Assembly (NCBI GenBank): GCA_963781305.1
Contig: CAWAFL010000013.1
Coordinates: 62,001-126,000 of the forward strand
Length of the DNA stretch: 64,000 nt
Direction: 5' to 3'
Origin: DASXMT01 sp963781305
Lineage (GTDB): Bacteria > Actinomycetota > Acidimicrobiia > Acidimicrobiales > RAAP-2
The notes beneath the pieces are model-generated. The model searched no databases. It saw nothing but the letters and a program-made list of their open reading frames with translations, and had not been told where the DNA came from. A program made the translations under genes and the position numbers. Every line of letters starts with the position of its first letter. Position 1 is the stretch's first letter. Of the stretch, positions 43,891-52,499 are shown piece after piece.

Positions 43891-44286
43891 ATGCTGTTGG
43901 CCTATACGTATCCTCTGCTGGACCTCTTCTGGTCGTTCCTATTCTTCTTCCTCTTCTTCATGTGGATCTGGGTTCTGATCGCCATTCTCACCGACATCTT
44001 CCGCAGCCCGGATCTGCATGGTTGGGGCAAGGCGGGATGGTTCTTATTCGTCCTGCTCATTCCCTTGATCGGAGTCCTCGTCTACCTCATCGTCCGAGGA
44101 CACAAGATGCAAGACCACGCCATGCAGCGAGCCCAGCAACAGAATCAAGCGTTCGATCAGTACGTACGGGAAGCCTCGTCGGACGGGTCGACCACCGACC
44201 AATTGACCAAGCTTGCTGACCTGCGGGAACGAGGCGCGATCACGCCCGAGGAGTTCGAGCAACAAAAGGCCAAGGTTCTCGGGTAG
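43891..44286 (+). CDS. PLDc_N-SHOCT small membrane protein
   Basis: A 131-aa protein. Two membrane segments form the phospholipase-D-nuclease N-terminal-like module (DLFWSFLFFFLFFMWIWVLI; GWFLFVLLIPLIGVLVYLIV) followed by a basic patch. A Gln-rich linker precedes the C-terminal SHOCT domain (QLTKLADLRERGAITPEEF, EQQKAKVLG). It is common in Actinobacteria and unassigned. A shortened paralogue lies at 38564-38818. ATG 43891 follows GAGAAAGGG. Confidence 0.87.
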   Translation: MLLAYTYPLLDLFWSFLFFFLFFMWIWVLIAILTDIFRSPDLHGWGKAGWFLFVLLIPLIGVLVYLIVRGHKMQDHAMQRAQQQNQAFDQYVREASSDGSTTDQLTKLADLRERGAITPEEFEQQKAKVLG

Positions 44287-44358
44287 CCGGGATCAGGCCG
44301 CGACTTTGTCGCGCTGACCCTCATTCGTTGAAGACACTCCCGTCACGAGGAGGGCTGA

Positions 44359-44538
44359 ATGCCCGATTACCTCGGCCTCGGGTACACCGAAGAGGCGATG
44401 GACTTCATCCGCTGGCTCGGCAACCGTGTTGAAGAGCAAGCCGGCAGTACATCAGGTCCTTTGGAGATCATGTACCGGGTGGATGGCAGCTCAGATCCGG
44501 AGGAGGAAACGCTGAACCATATTCCGACGCCGGTCTAG
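44359..44538 (+). pseudogene. GH15 fragment with its own start and ribosome site
   Basis: A 59-codon ORF reads DYLGLGYTEEAMDFIRWLGN, RVEEQAGSTSGPLEIMYRVD and GSSDPEEETLNHI. This is an internal piece of a GH15 catalytic domain: the intact enzyme at 11776-13668 has EANEFFDYV and DLQIMFGIGGERDLSERELP in this position, and other GH15 enzymes have GYTEEA and PLQIMYGIDG. A stop precedes the ATG in frame, and AGGAGGG lies 6 nt upstream, so it could be translated. The catalytic residues are absent. Confidence 0.6.
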
Positions 44539-44573
44539 ATGGCTCGGTTGATTTGACCAGTGGCTCGGCCAGA

Positions 44574-46280
44574 TCACCGGTCCGAGTCTCCGGTGGGACC
44601 TGGCTCCTCGTTGATAGCCGCCAGCGCGGCATCAATGCTCGAATAGAATCGGTCGCGGTCGAGAGTCTCGTAAAGACCGTAGCGTGACACCAGGTCACGG
44701 AGCCGTGATCGCATCTCCACGAAGGCGAGGTGGACCCCCACCGCGTTGAGCTCCGAGTCCAGTTGCTCGAGCATCTTGGCCGCGGTCACGTCCACGTCGG
44801 TCATCGCCTCGCATTGCACAACCACCCACCTCGCGCTGTGTGACTTGACCAAACCGCGGACCTGGGCCCGGAACGCCGAGCAGTTCGCAAAAAAGAGCGG
44901 AGCCTCCCACCGGAAGACCGTGATGTCGGGCACCTCTTGCGCCGTCTGGTCGTCGCGGATGCTGTGCCAACCAGCCGGATTCTCTACTTTTCCCAGAACT
45001 TCGCCATGTGGCTGCCAACTGCGCCGGAAAAACAGCAACACGGCCAGCCCGATGGCGATCACGATGCCGGGCAGGACGCCGAAGACAACCACTCCGATGG
45101 TGGCGGCGAGAGAAATCGCCAGGGCCGATTTGCGGACCCGGTAGTACCGGCGAAGGGCATCGAGATTGAGAAGTGACAGCGCTGCTCCTATGAGCACCGC
45201 GGCCAGCGCCGACTGGGGGAGTGGAGCCAGCAACGAGTTGAGGAACACGAGCATGACCGCCACCAGGCCTGCTCCGACCACCGAGGCCAACTGCGATCTT
45301 GCCCCGGCGTCCTCGACCACCGCGGTGCGCGACCCGCTGGTGGAGACGGAGAACCCGTGAAAGAGGCCGGCGGCAATGTTGGCGACCCCGATCCCGATCA
45401 TTTCCTGGTTGGGCTTCACCTCCTCGCCGCGTCGAGCTCCAAAACTGGAAGAGGTGGCGATGGTGTCGGCCAGAGAGACGAGCGTGATACCGACAGCAGC
45501 GACGAAAAGCGGTCCGACATCCGACAGTCCGGTCCAGGGCACGGACGGAACTGGGATGCCGCGAGGAAGCGTTCCCACCGTGGAAACGCCGTGTGCGTGC
45601 AGATCCAAGGCGGCAGACACCACCGTGGCGCCAACGATGGCCACCAAGACCGCCGGTACCCGGCGGGTCAGACGCGGTAGGACCAGCAGCACGGCGAGAA
45701 CGCCCAAACCCACCAGCAGGGCAGCGGCCACGGTGCCGTCCAAGCCAGTAACAAACGCCTTAATCTCACCGCCAAACGAGGTGGCATCTGTTGAGAATCC
45801 GAACAGCTTCGGCAGTTGCCCGACGATTATCGTAACCGCCAGTCCGTTCATGTAGCCCACTTGGACCTCGTTGGAGAGCAGGTCGGCGACGAATCCCAGC
45901 CGCCCGATGCCCAGGCCTATTTCGATGGCACCGACGATGAGGGCGAGCATGCCAGCCAGGGCAATCGCCTTGGCCTCGTCACCCCCTGCCAAAAGCGGGG
46001 TGATGGCGGCGAAGATCATCGGCGAGATCGAAGAGTCCGGGCCCAGCACCAGCACCCGTGACGGGCCGAAGACGGCGTATCCCAAAAGGCACGCGATCGT
46101 TGTGTAGAGGCCGGTTACCGGCGGCAGACCCGCCAAATCGGCGTACGCCATGCCTTGTGGGACAAGGATCGCTGCCAGTACGACGCCAGCCACCAGATCG
46201 GATCTCGTCCAGGCACGCCGATAACCGCGAACCGCAGCGACACCTGGGACCCACTGCCCCAGCCGCGATGAACGGGCCAC
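44574..46280 (-). CDS. SulP family anion transporter with STAS domain (second copy)
   Basis: A 568-aa permease. SulP blocks include DLVAGVVLAAILVPQGMAYA, LAGLPPVTGLYTTIACLLGY, GPDSSISPMIFAAITPLLAG, NIAAGLFHGFSVSTSGSRTA and NLDALRRYYRVRKSALAISL. The STAS domain contains WVVVQCEAMTDVDVTAAKM, where the usual serine position is threonine. The GTG at 46280 avoids a 44-base overlap with the regulator gene that a TTG start at 46328 would require. It is 4 bp downstream of the LuxR-type gene, so both share a transcript. Confidence 0.88.
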   Translation of the reverse strand: MARSSRLGQWVPGVAAVRGYRRAWTRSDLVAGVVLAAILVPQGMAYADLAGLPPVTGLYTTIACLLGYAVFGPSRVLVLGPDSSISPMIFAAITPLLAGGDEAKAIALAGMLALIVGAIEIGLGIGRLGFVADLLSNEVQVGYMNGLAVTIIVGQLPKLFGFSTDATSFGGEIKAFVTGLDGTVAAALLVGLGVLAVLLVLPRLTRRVPAVLVAIVGATVVSAALDLHAHGVSTVGTLPRGIPVPSVPWTGLSDVGPLFVAAVGITLVSLADTIATSSSFGARRGEEVKPNQEMIGIGVANIAAGLFHGFSVSTSGSRTAVVEDAGARSQLASVVGAGLVAVMLVFLNSLLAPLPQSALAAVLIGAALSLLNLDALRRYYRVRKSALAISLAATIGVVVFGVLPGIVIAIGLAVLLFFRRSWQPHGEVLGKVENPAGWHSIRDDQTAQEVPDITVFRWEAPLFFANCSAFRAQVRGLVKSHSARWVVVQCEAMTDVDVTAAKMLEQLDSELNAVGVHLAFVEMRSRLRDLVSRYGLYETLDRDRFYSSIDAALAAINEEPGPTGDSDR

Positions 46281-46284
46281 CCGG

Positions 46285-48531
46285 TCAGCTATCCGGATCG
46301 AGGGAAGCGTCCTCGGTGAGGAATGCAACCGCCTCAGCTCGCCCAGTCACGCCGAGTTTCGAGTAGATCGATGCTACGTGGGTCTTGACCGTCGTCCTAC
46401 TGATGAGGAGACGCTCACCTATCTCCTTGAGAGTGCGATACGTCCGGAGCTGCTCAAGGACTTTGCGCTCAGCAGGGCTCAGGACTGCGATAACGGGATC
46501 GCCTTGAAGCAACAACGCCTGCTGCTGTTCGAGCCGCTCGACGACGCCCTCGGCATTGTCCATTCTGGCGCAGGCTTGACGCCCATCCTTGAGCACATCA
46601 CGGGCTATCTGTCGATTGCCGCTTTGGCGAGCCAGGGCGGAACAGCGTGTGGCCATCTCCGCTTGCAACCACGGGACAGACCGTGCTCGGTTCGTTGCTG
46701 CGATGGCCTTGACGAGGGCCGGCCGGGCTGATCCACTGTGGTGGTACAGCTCAAATGTGGCTTCCGCGACCGAGAGTGGGAGGCTGAGCACACCGCCCTC
46801 GAAAGCGGTGCTCTCGCGCTGGCCGATCCGAACGTAGCGCTCTGCCCTGTCAGCGTCGCTCCTATCAAAGTTGATCAAGGCCAGGCAACCGAGACTGAAG
46901 AGCCGATTGTGTTGTTCCTGCGGATGATTCTCGCTGAGTACCAGCACTTCCTCGAAGGCAGCGATGGCATCGTTCCGCTGGCCGAGGATCATCTGGGCTG
47001 TTCCAACCGCGCGATACCCGCCGATGACCCAGCGGGTGCGCTGGGCCCGCTCCGATTCGATCACCGACAGACCATCTGCCAGCATCTGTCGCGCGCCCCC
47101 CAAGCCGAGGGTCGCCCGCAGGTTTCTCATTGCCGTCCGCATCGACGAGGCCCCATCGGCCGATGGTCGGTCCAAGTCCAGTCGCTGAGCGGCACCCACA
47201 TAGCGGCTGGCCCGTTCGAAGTCTCCAGACAGTAAGGTGATCCAGCCGGCCGGGATGGCGAGCTGAGGGTCGGACTCGATGTCCTCCTCCTTGCAGAGCT
47301 GGAGCCAACTCAAGAGGCTGCCTATGTGACCCCGTGACGCATAGTCGTCGTAGTGCCGCATCAAGACCCCACCGGCACGCTCGAGGTCATCGCATCGGCA
47401 GAACAGCTCGAACGCATCCGCGGCATCGCCGTGCCTCTCGTGCCACTCTGCGGCCAAACTCTCGAGCAAAGAGATGTCGCGTCCTGAGGATCTCAGCTCG
47501 TTGAACAAGAACGAGCGCCAGATTTGGTGGTAGCGATACCACTGTCCCTCTCCGTCCATTGGCGACACGAAGAGGTTCCTCCTTTCAAGATCAATCAAAA
47601 CCTTGGCGGCGTCTGGTCGGCCGGTGATCGCAGAGCACAGCGGCCCCGACAACCGATCAGCGACGGAAGTCTCGATGAGGAACTGTCGGGTGGCGTCCGC
47701 CTCGTTTTCCAATACCTCTTCCATGAGGTAGTCGGCTATCTGGCGACGGGGAACCTCTACTCCCAGGTGGCGGCTTCCATGCGCCGCGGTGGCCATCAAC
47801 GCTAGTCCGACCGCCGCTGGCCAGCCCTCGGTCTCCGTGCAGAGCAGACCAGCCTCGTCAGGTGAAATGGCCATACCCGCCCGCTGATACGCCTCAAGGG
47901 TCTCGTCGATGCTGAAGCACAGATCGGAGCTCCCCACCTCCCAAAGGTCTCCTGAGGCACGCGATCTCGAAAGATGCAGCTTGGCCTTGCTCCGACCGAC
48001 GATGACGAGTTGCGATCCTTCGGGCACCGTTGCAACCAGGGAATCGAACACCGAGAGGGCCGCCGGTTCGGTCAACCGTTCGATCTCGTCCACAACCAGC
48101 TGCATGGGTGTGTGACTACCAAAGCGGTCCAAAAGCCGGGCGGCTGCTGCGTCGACTTGAGGACTAAAAGACTCAAGGTCCTGGCCGTAGTGCGGATCGA
48201 GGCTCTTCAGCTGCTCCAACGCGCTCCACAGGTGCTTCAGAAATAGAACCGGATCGTTGTCGGCCTCCCTGAGGGTGAGCCACGAGGAGGGTCGACGATC
48301 TCGTTCACTCCACTGGGTGACAAAGGTGGTCTTGCCAAACCCCGCTGGCGCATGGCACACGAGCAGCCGGCACCTCCGGCCAGGCAAAGCTCGTGCCAAG
48401 GCGCGAGTGCGCGGGACCCCGACCGGTCGTGATGGGATGGGCAGCGGTCGCCGGGCTGTTGGAGCCGGAAGGGCGATCCCGGTCCCGCCCTTCGGACTGG
48501 CCGGCCCCGGCTCAGACCTCTGCATGGTCAT
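46285..48531 (-). CDS. MalT/LAL-type LuxR transcriptional regulator
   Basis: A 748-aa ATP-dependent regulator. The N-terminal STAND ATPase has Walker A CHAPAGFGKTTFVTQWSERD and a Walker-B-like QLVVDEIERL. A central alpha-helical repeat region (residues about 350-660) follows, with TPR-like character. A C-terminal LuxR helix-turn-helix reads SPAERKVLEQLRTYRTLKEI and GERLLISRTTVKTHVASIYS. Proteins of this type bind an inducer and activate nearby genes, here possibly the SulP gene in the same unit. The start ATG 48531 is uncertain; the longer reading from 48600 is translated repeat sequence and is rejected. Confidence 0.87.
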   Translation of the reverse strand: MTMQRSEPGPASPKGGTGIALPAPTARRPLPIPSRPVGVPRTRALARALPGRRCRLLVCHAPAGFGKTTFVTQWSERDRRPSSWLTLREADNDPVLFLKHLWSALEQLKSLDPHYGQDLESFSPQVDAAAARLLDRFGSHTPMQLVVDEIERLTEPAALSVFDSLVATVPEGSQLVIVGRSKAKLHLSRSRASGDLWEVGSSDLCFSIDETLEAYQRAGMAISPDEAGLLCTETEGWPAAVGLALMATAAHGSRHLGVEVPRRQIADYLMEEVLENEADATRQFLIETSVADRLSGPLCSAITGRPDAAKVLIDLERRNLFVSPMDGEGQWYRYHQIWRSFLFNELRSSGRDISLLESLAAEWHERHGDAADAFELFCRCDDLERAGGVLMRHYDDYASRGHIGSLLSWLQLCKEEDIESDPQLAIPAGWITLLSGDFERASRYVGAAQRLDLDRPSADGASSMRTAMRNLRATLGLGGARQMLADGLSVIESERAQRTRWVIGGYRAVGTAQMILGQRNDAIAAFEEVLVLSENHPQEQHNRLFSLGCLALINFDRSDADRAERYVRIGQRESTAFEGGVLSLPLSVAEATFELYHHSGSARPALVKAIAATNRARSVPWLQAEMATRCSALARQSGNRQIARDVLKDGRQACARMDNAEGVVERLEQQQALLLQGDPVIAVLSPAERKVLEQLRTYRTLKEIGERLLISRTTVKTHVASIYSKLGVTGRAEAVAFLTEDASLDPDS

Positions 48532-48567
48532 CCAAATAAGGGTTTCACGCCGACCCCCAGACCGGAA

Positions 48568-48615
48568 GTCGAACACTGACCGGTGCTCCACGTCGAACAC
48601 TTACCGGCGCTCCCC
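48568..48615. repeat. 24-bp imperfect tandem repeat, two copies
   Basis: Copy 1 (48568-48591) and copy 2 (48592-48615) both start GTCGAACACT and differ at a few positions (TGACCGGTG against TTACCGGCG). They could be terminal repeats left by an insertion sequence or a regulator site. Confidence 0.55.
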
Positions 48616-49090
48616 TCGGCTGCTGCCGCAACAGCAAGCCGCACCGACTTCCACTGGGAGACGCCATGTACAAGGCAGCCATATGCAACTTAAGATAACC
48701 TTATGGGGGATAGACGTCCACTACCGACGCAGTTCTCCGAGAAGGTCCTCATCTCTCGCCTGGCAGGCTCATAGCTATAGTGACCCGTCCCAGCGTTGTC
48801 ATAGAAGGATCCGCACTAGGCCGGATGAGCGCTGGCTTGTGAATCAAGCATGTGCGTCTGTCGGGCAACCGAAGTGTCGCCGAGAGGGGTGATGGTGATA
48901 ACGGTGCTTCGTGGTACACGCGTGCTTCTCGGGATTGGACGTCGAACAGCTGTAACGCCCGTCTTAATTCTGCCATGTGGGCTAGCGACAAATCCACAGC
49001 TAGCAGAGCCTTTATTGGGGCCAGTCCAGGCACCGATGCACAGTTCAAGAAACGAGAACGCCTGCCTCAACGCTGCGAGAACCAGCCCAC

Positions 49091-49128
49091 GCCACAAGAA
49101 CGAGGCCATGCCACAAGAACCAGGCCAT
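49091..49128. repeat. 19-bp tandem repeat upstream of the MFS gene
   Basis: GCCACAAGAACGAGGCCAT (49091-49109) is followed at once by a copy with one mismatch (49110-49128). It ends about 30 bp before the MFS start, a position suited to a regulator's tandem site. Confidence 0.55.
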
Positions 49129-49159
49129 GAGATGGAGGGAGTAGCCATCTTGCAGTCAC

Positions 49160-50584
49160 GTGATGCGGTGCGAAATGCCTGAGGGTCTCCCACCGGGGCG
49201 GGCGCCCTCTTCACTGCGGAAGATCTTGATTCCCCTGGCCCTGGCCCAGTTCATTTGCAGCTTTGCCGGATCCAATATGAACGTCATGATCACTGACATC
49301 AGCAAGGACCTGAACACGACTGCTCAGGGGGTGCAGATCGCCATCACCGTCTTCCTGTTGGTTATGGCGGCCCTTATGATTCCAGGCGGCAAGCTGACTG
49401 ACCGCTGGGGAAGGAAGCGGTGCTTCACGATCGGGCTCATCATTTATGGAGTAGGGGCGCTGATCAGTGCGGTCTCGCCGAATCTGGGCGTCCTCATTCT
49501 CGGGAACTCGATCTTCGAGGGCGTTGGCACCGCCCTCTTGATCCCCCCGGTCTACATCCTCACGACGATGCTGTTCACCGATACGACGTCGCGGGCTCGG
49601 GCCTTTGGGGTGATCACCGGGATGGGTGGGGTCGGTGCAGCCGCTGGTCCGCTGATCGGTGGCCTCATCACGACCGCCATCAGTTGGCGCGCCGCCTTCG
49701 TCTTTCAGGCCATCGTGGTCGCCGTGATCGTGCTCCTCAGCCGCTCGCTCGTTGATCCCGTCCCAGCCGATCCGACGAAGCCATTCGACCTGCTCGGCGC
49801 AGTCCTCTCGGCGGCTGGTTTGGTGCTCATCGTGATGGGCGTGCTGTCGGCCGACACCAACCTGGCACTGACAGCGGCGTTGCTGGTCGTCGGAGCCATT
49901 GTGATCGCACTGTTCGTGTTGCATATCCGTGCCTATGAGCGCCGTGGTCGGGAACCCCTGCTGTCGACTGGGCTCTTTCGCAACCGGACGTCGAACCTGG
50001 GACTCGTCACACAGAATGTCCAGTGGCTGCTTCTGATCGGGACGGCCTTCGTCGTCTCGGCATATCTGCAAGTGGTCCGTGGTTACAACGCGATCCAGAC
50101 CGGCGTGATCTTCACAGCAGCCACGGGAGGCATCCTGGTCTCATCCCTGGCGGCTGAGCGGTTGGCCAAGAAATACGCTCAACGGACGCTCATCCTCGCC
50201 GGCTTTTGCGTGACAATCGCCGGGGTCGCCGTATTGCTCGCCCTCGTTGCGGGATCTCCCAGTCCCTGGGCATTTGCTCCTGGGCTCCTGCTCATCGGCC
50301 TTGGAGTGGGCGTCATGCTCACTCCTTCCGTAAACGTGGTGCAATCGTCATTCCCCGAAGCCCAGCAGGGTGAGATATCGGGTCTTTCTCGCGCCATCTC
50401 CAATCTCGGCTCATCGCTGGGCACCGCGATCGCCGGAACAATCCTTATCTCCACCTTCACCCGCCATTCCTACGGGGCGGCGATGATCGCCCTCGCGGTT
50501 GTGGGAATCATCGGGCTCGGAGCAGCCTTGCTCATTCGCAGGCCTGTGGTTGCTAGCCGCGGCACTGCACAGGCACCGAGCTAG
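49160..50584 (+). CDS. MFS transporter (EmrB/QacA-like)
   Basis: A 474-aa major facilitator with twelve to fourteen hydrophobic segments. Signature blocks are IPGGKLTDRWGRKRCFTIGL (motif A between helices 2 and 3), SIFEGVGTALLIPPVYILTT and AAAGPLIGGLITTAISWRAA (motif C, antiporter type). This supports proton-coupled efflux of drugs or metabolites. GTG 49160, ATG 49163 and ATG 49175 are all possible starts. A long hairpin covers the stop codon. Confidence 0.9.
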   Translation: MMRCEMPEGLPPGRAPSSLRKILIPLALAQFICSFAGSNMNVMITDISKDLNTTAQGVQIAITVFLLVMAALMIPGGKLTDRWGRKRCFTIGLIIYGVGALISAVSPNLGVLILGNSIFEGVGTALLIPPVYILTTMLFTDTTSRARAFGVITGMGGVGAAAGPLIGGLITTAISWRAAFVFQAIVVAVIVLLSRSLVDPVPADPTKPFDLLGAVLSAAGLVLIVMGVLSADTNLALTAALLVVGAIVIALFVLHIRAYERRGREPLLSTGLFRNRTSNLGLVTQNVQWLLLIGTAFVVSAYLQVVRGYNAIQTGVIFTAATGGILVSSLAAERLAKKYAQRTLILAGFCVTIAGVAVLLALVAGSPSPWAFAPGLLLIGLGVGVMLTPSVNVVQSSFPEAQQGEISGLSRAISNLGSSLGTAIAGTILISTFTRHSYGAAMIALAVVGIIGLGAALLIRRPVVASRGTAQAPS

Positions 50585-50607
50585 TTGTATCAGCTAGCTC
50601 GGTGCCT
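50571..50607. terminator. 14-bp perfect hairpin spanning the MFS stop codon
   Basis: AGGCACCGAGCTAG (50571-50584) and CTAGCTCGGTGCCT (50594-50607) pair perfectly around a 9-nt loop. The left arm contains the last four codons and the TAG. No T-run follows. It may terminate, protect the 3' end, or act as a protein site. Confidence 0.6.
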
Positions 50608-50978
50608 CGAGGTGGGCTGTATCAGCGCGCTGCTCGGGATTGGGCCCTGGCCGTCCTCGAAGCGAGGCTTGTATGTGTAACTATGCTGATCGTCTCGCCT
50701 GCGCTGAAGGTTCCCCTACCCGTTCGCACATCACCTTTCCGGTCATCGCCTCCTTTTGCCGATATTCCCTCTGCCATCGGCAGGCCACGAAACCTGCTAA
50801 ACGATCCGGATTGGCAGCAACTCTCTTCCAATGTGATCGTTGTCATGTCGATCCTTTGTAGTTATACGTCGGTTTGTCGTTATGCCCGATTCGTACCCTT
50901 GACAAGCGCCATTTCAGTCATGTTGATGGCTGAACGACTCGATTGCCTTGCGAACCTGAACCCAGATGTTGGTTGAGT
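50608..50978. other. Intergenic region without recognisable gene
   Basis: 371 bp between convergent MFS and TetR genes. AT content is higher than in the flanks and no frame has a family match or ribosome site. It may contain decayed sequence. Confidence 0.45.
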
Positions 50979-51605
50979 TCACCTGGCTAATCCTGAAGCG
51001 GTAGGACTGGCTACGGCATCAAGCAGAGGCCCAAGCTCGAGGACGAGAGCGTCGAATGGGGTCAGGTCGTGTCGTATCCGAGCCAGTACGATCGCCCCCT
51101 CAAGGGCGGCGATGACAACGATGGCGAGATTGTCGGATCGCTCCGGGGGCACGCCGAGCTCGACCAGGCTCTCGGAAAGCGGCTCGAGCCAACCGTCGAA
51201 TGCTCGCCGCAGCACTTGGCGAAGCTGATCGCTGGTGGCTGCTGTGTCCGCTGCGGCCGCCACCAGGGGGCACCCGGCCGAGAACTGCTGGTCGCTGAGA
51301 TCACCTCGCCACCAGTCGACGACGCAAGCCAACAAAGCGCCCGGTGTTCTCGACTTTAGCTCGCTGAGACATCCTCGTATCTGACGCGCCGCCACGTCGC
51401 CCGCCCAGAGCAGGGCATCGGAAACCAGCTCCTCTTTCCCACCGGGGAAGTAGTGCTGTAGGGATCCTCGAGCGGCATCCGCGTCAGTCACGATCTCTCG
51501 CATGCCGGTCCCCGACACTCCCTTGCGCCGGATGAGCTGCGCCGCGCTACGGACCATCCGCTCCCGCGGCGGTCGTTCCCGAGCTCGAGATGCGTCGGCC
51601 GCCAT
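50979..51605 (-). CDS. TetR/AcrR family regulator
   Basis: A 208-aa repressor. The N-terminal helix-turn-helix reads MVRSAAQLIRRKGVSGTGMR and EIVTDADAARGSLQHYFPGG, then KEELVSDALLWAG. The C-terminal ligand domain resembles the LmrA/YxaF subgroup (CPLVAAAADTAATSDQLRQV). ATG 51605 or GTG 51608 starts it. It is divergent from the GNAT gene, and the 77-bp gap carries two TetR-like palindromes, so autoregulation and control of the GNAT gene are likely. Confidence 0.88.
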   Translation of the reverse strand: MAADASRARERPPRERMVRSAAQLIRRKGVSGTGMREIVTDADAARGSLQHYFPGGKEELVSDALLWAGDVAARQIRGCLSELKSRTPGALLACVVDWWRGDLSDQQFSAGCPLVAAAADTAATSDQLRQVLRRAFDGWLEPLSESLVELGVPPERSDNLAIVVIAALEGAIVLARIRHDLTPFDALVLELGPLLDAVASPTASGLAR

Positions 51606-51643
51606 CACGAGAGCCCCCGCCCGTCGTGGAACGAGATTGGGCC

Positions 51644-51696
51644 TTGACTATGACACGTGTCATGATTCATACTGCCAATTATATGACGACTGTCAT
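51644..51696 (+). promoter_or_regulatory. Promoter with overlapping TetR-like operators
   Basis: TTGACT (51644-51649) and CATACT (51668-51673) form a -35/-10 pair with an 18-bp spacer. The perfect 14-bp palindrome ATGACACGTGTCAT (51650-51663) lies within the spacer. A second, near-palindromic ATGACGACTGTCAT (51683-51696) starts about 10 bp after the -10 and includes the first codons of the GNAT gene. Confidence 0.65.
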
Positions 51697-52309
51697 GATG
51701 GATCAAACGACCAACGCGCCACACCGTTTGGTGAGCGAAGTGGCGGTTCTCCGGCCAACTGCGCCAGACCTCGAGGCCGTGCTGGCCATGTTGGCCCGCT
51801 GCTCGCGTGCCACCTTGTTTCACCGGTTCCACGGCTTCACCGATGGTGTGGCCTACTACGGCGCACTGCTCCGGGATCGACCAGTCGACCAAACGCTTCT
51901 CGCCTGGCATGGCTCAACCTGCATGGGAGTGGCGAGTCTTGGTGTTGGTGCCACGGGAACCATTGATCTGGCTGTCCTGGTAGAGGACGCATGGCAGCGC
52001 CGAGGCATCGGCACCCGGATGGTTGATTCGTTGCTCGACAGCGCCCGGGCCAGGGGTACGGCCACGGTGCACGCTGATGTCCTGGGAGAGGACCTGTTCA
52101 TTCTCCGAGCCTTGCGCCGGATCGGTCCGCTCACGGTATCGATTGAGTTTGGAACCTATTCAATCGACATCGATATCAGCAGGCGAAGAAGCAAGCCGCC
52201 AGAGAACAGGTTTCCCGTCGGGTTCGAATCTCCGACTGGTGGCGACCGTCGTCTTGACCCATCCCGGGCTGGGGAACTCGGTCCGCACCGGAGAGCTCGG
52301 TCGCGATGA
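51683..52309 (+). CDS. GNAT family N-acetyltransferase, TetR-controlled
   Basis: A 208-aa protein. The GNAT domain covers about residues 20-155, with LLAWHGSTCMGVASLGVGA, the CoA site LVEDAWQRRGIGTRMVDSLL and VHADVLGEDLFILRALRRIG. The last 45 residues (SRRRSKPPENRFPVGF onward) are basic and look like read-through sequence. The start is unclear: ATG 51683, 51695 or 51698. If the predicted promoter is right, the transcript begins within a few bases of ATG 51683, giving a nearly leaderless message. Confidence 0.78.
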   Translation: MTTVMMDQTTNAPHRLVSEVAVLRPTAPDLEAVLAMLARCSRATLFHRFHGFTDGVAYYGALLRDRPVDQTLLAWHGSTCMGVASLGVGATGTIDLAVLVEDAWQRRGIGTRMVDSLLDSARARGTATVHADVLGEDLFILRALRRIGPLTVSIEFGTYSIDIDISRRRSKPPENRFPVGFESPTGGDRRLDPSRAGELGPHRRARSR

Positions 52310-52499
52310 CGACTCGCAGCGCCAAGCCGGCCTCGGCATCTTCGGAACCGATGCAAGCGTGCATGGACGGCACCCACTTGTCGGCGTCGGCCCGTTCAGC
52401 CCCGGGCCACGGGTCTCCCCGCTTCTGGCATGACCGGCGACTGAGTCCTCGGTCGACATATTGGGTCGTCCTGTAGGAAACAAAGAAAGGAAGATCAAC

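Larger units (their letters stand above)
48532..49159. other. Divergent intergenic region with two sets of direct repeats
   Basis: 628 bp between the leftward LuxR gene and the rightward MFS gene. It holds a 24-bp tandem pair (48568-48615) and a 19-bp tandem pair (49091-49128). Short frames on both strands are not recognisable. The middle part is less GC-rich than its neighbours. Confidence 0.5.

Noticed and set aside
46281..46328. TTG start for the second SulP overlapping the regulator by 44 bases
   Set aside because: A GTG at 46280 gives a normal SulP N-terminus without the overlap.
47150..47166. CCATCGGCCGATGG palindrome resembling the 43.2-43.8 kb operator
   Set aside because: It is inside the LuxR-type coding region and lacks the 5-nt centre of the two intergenic sites.
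48531..48600. Longer N-terminus of the LuxR-type regulator
   Set aside because: The added residues FDVEHRSVFDF are translated from the 24-bp direct repeats.
50602..50976. 124-codon ORF between the MFS and TetR genes
   Set aside because: It starts within the hairpin, has no ribosome site and shows no family or compositional sign of coding.
52215..52250. tRNA T-arm-like sequence (GGTTCGAATC with flanking GTCGG/CCGAC) as an attachment site
   Set aside because: No acceptor stem, anticodon arm or CCA end can be built around it, and it lies inside the GNAT reading frame.
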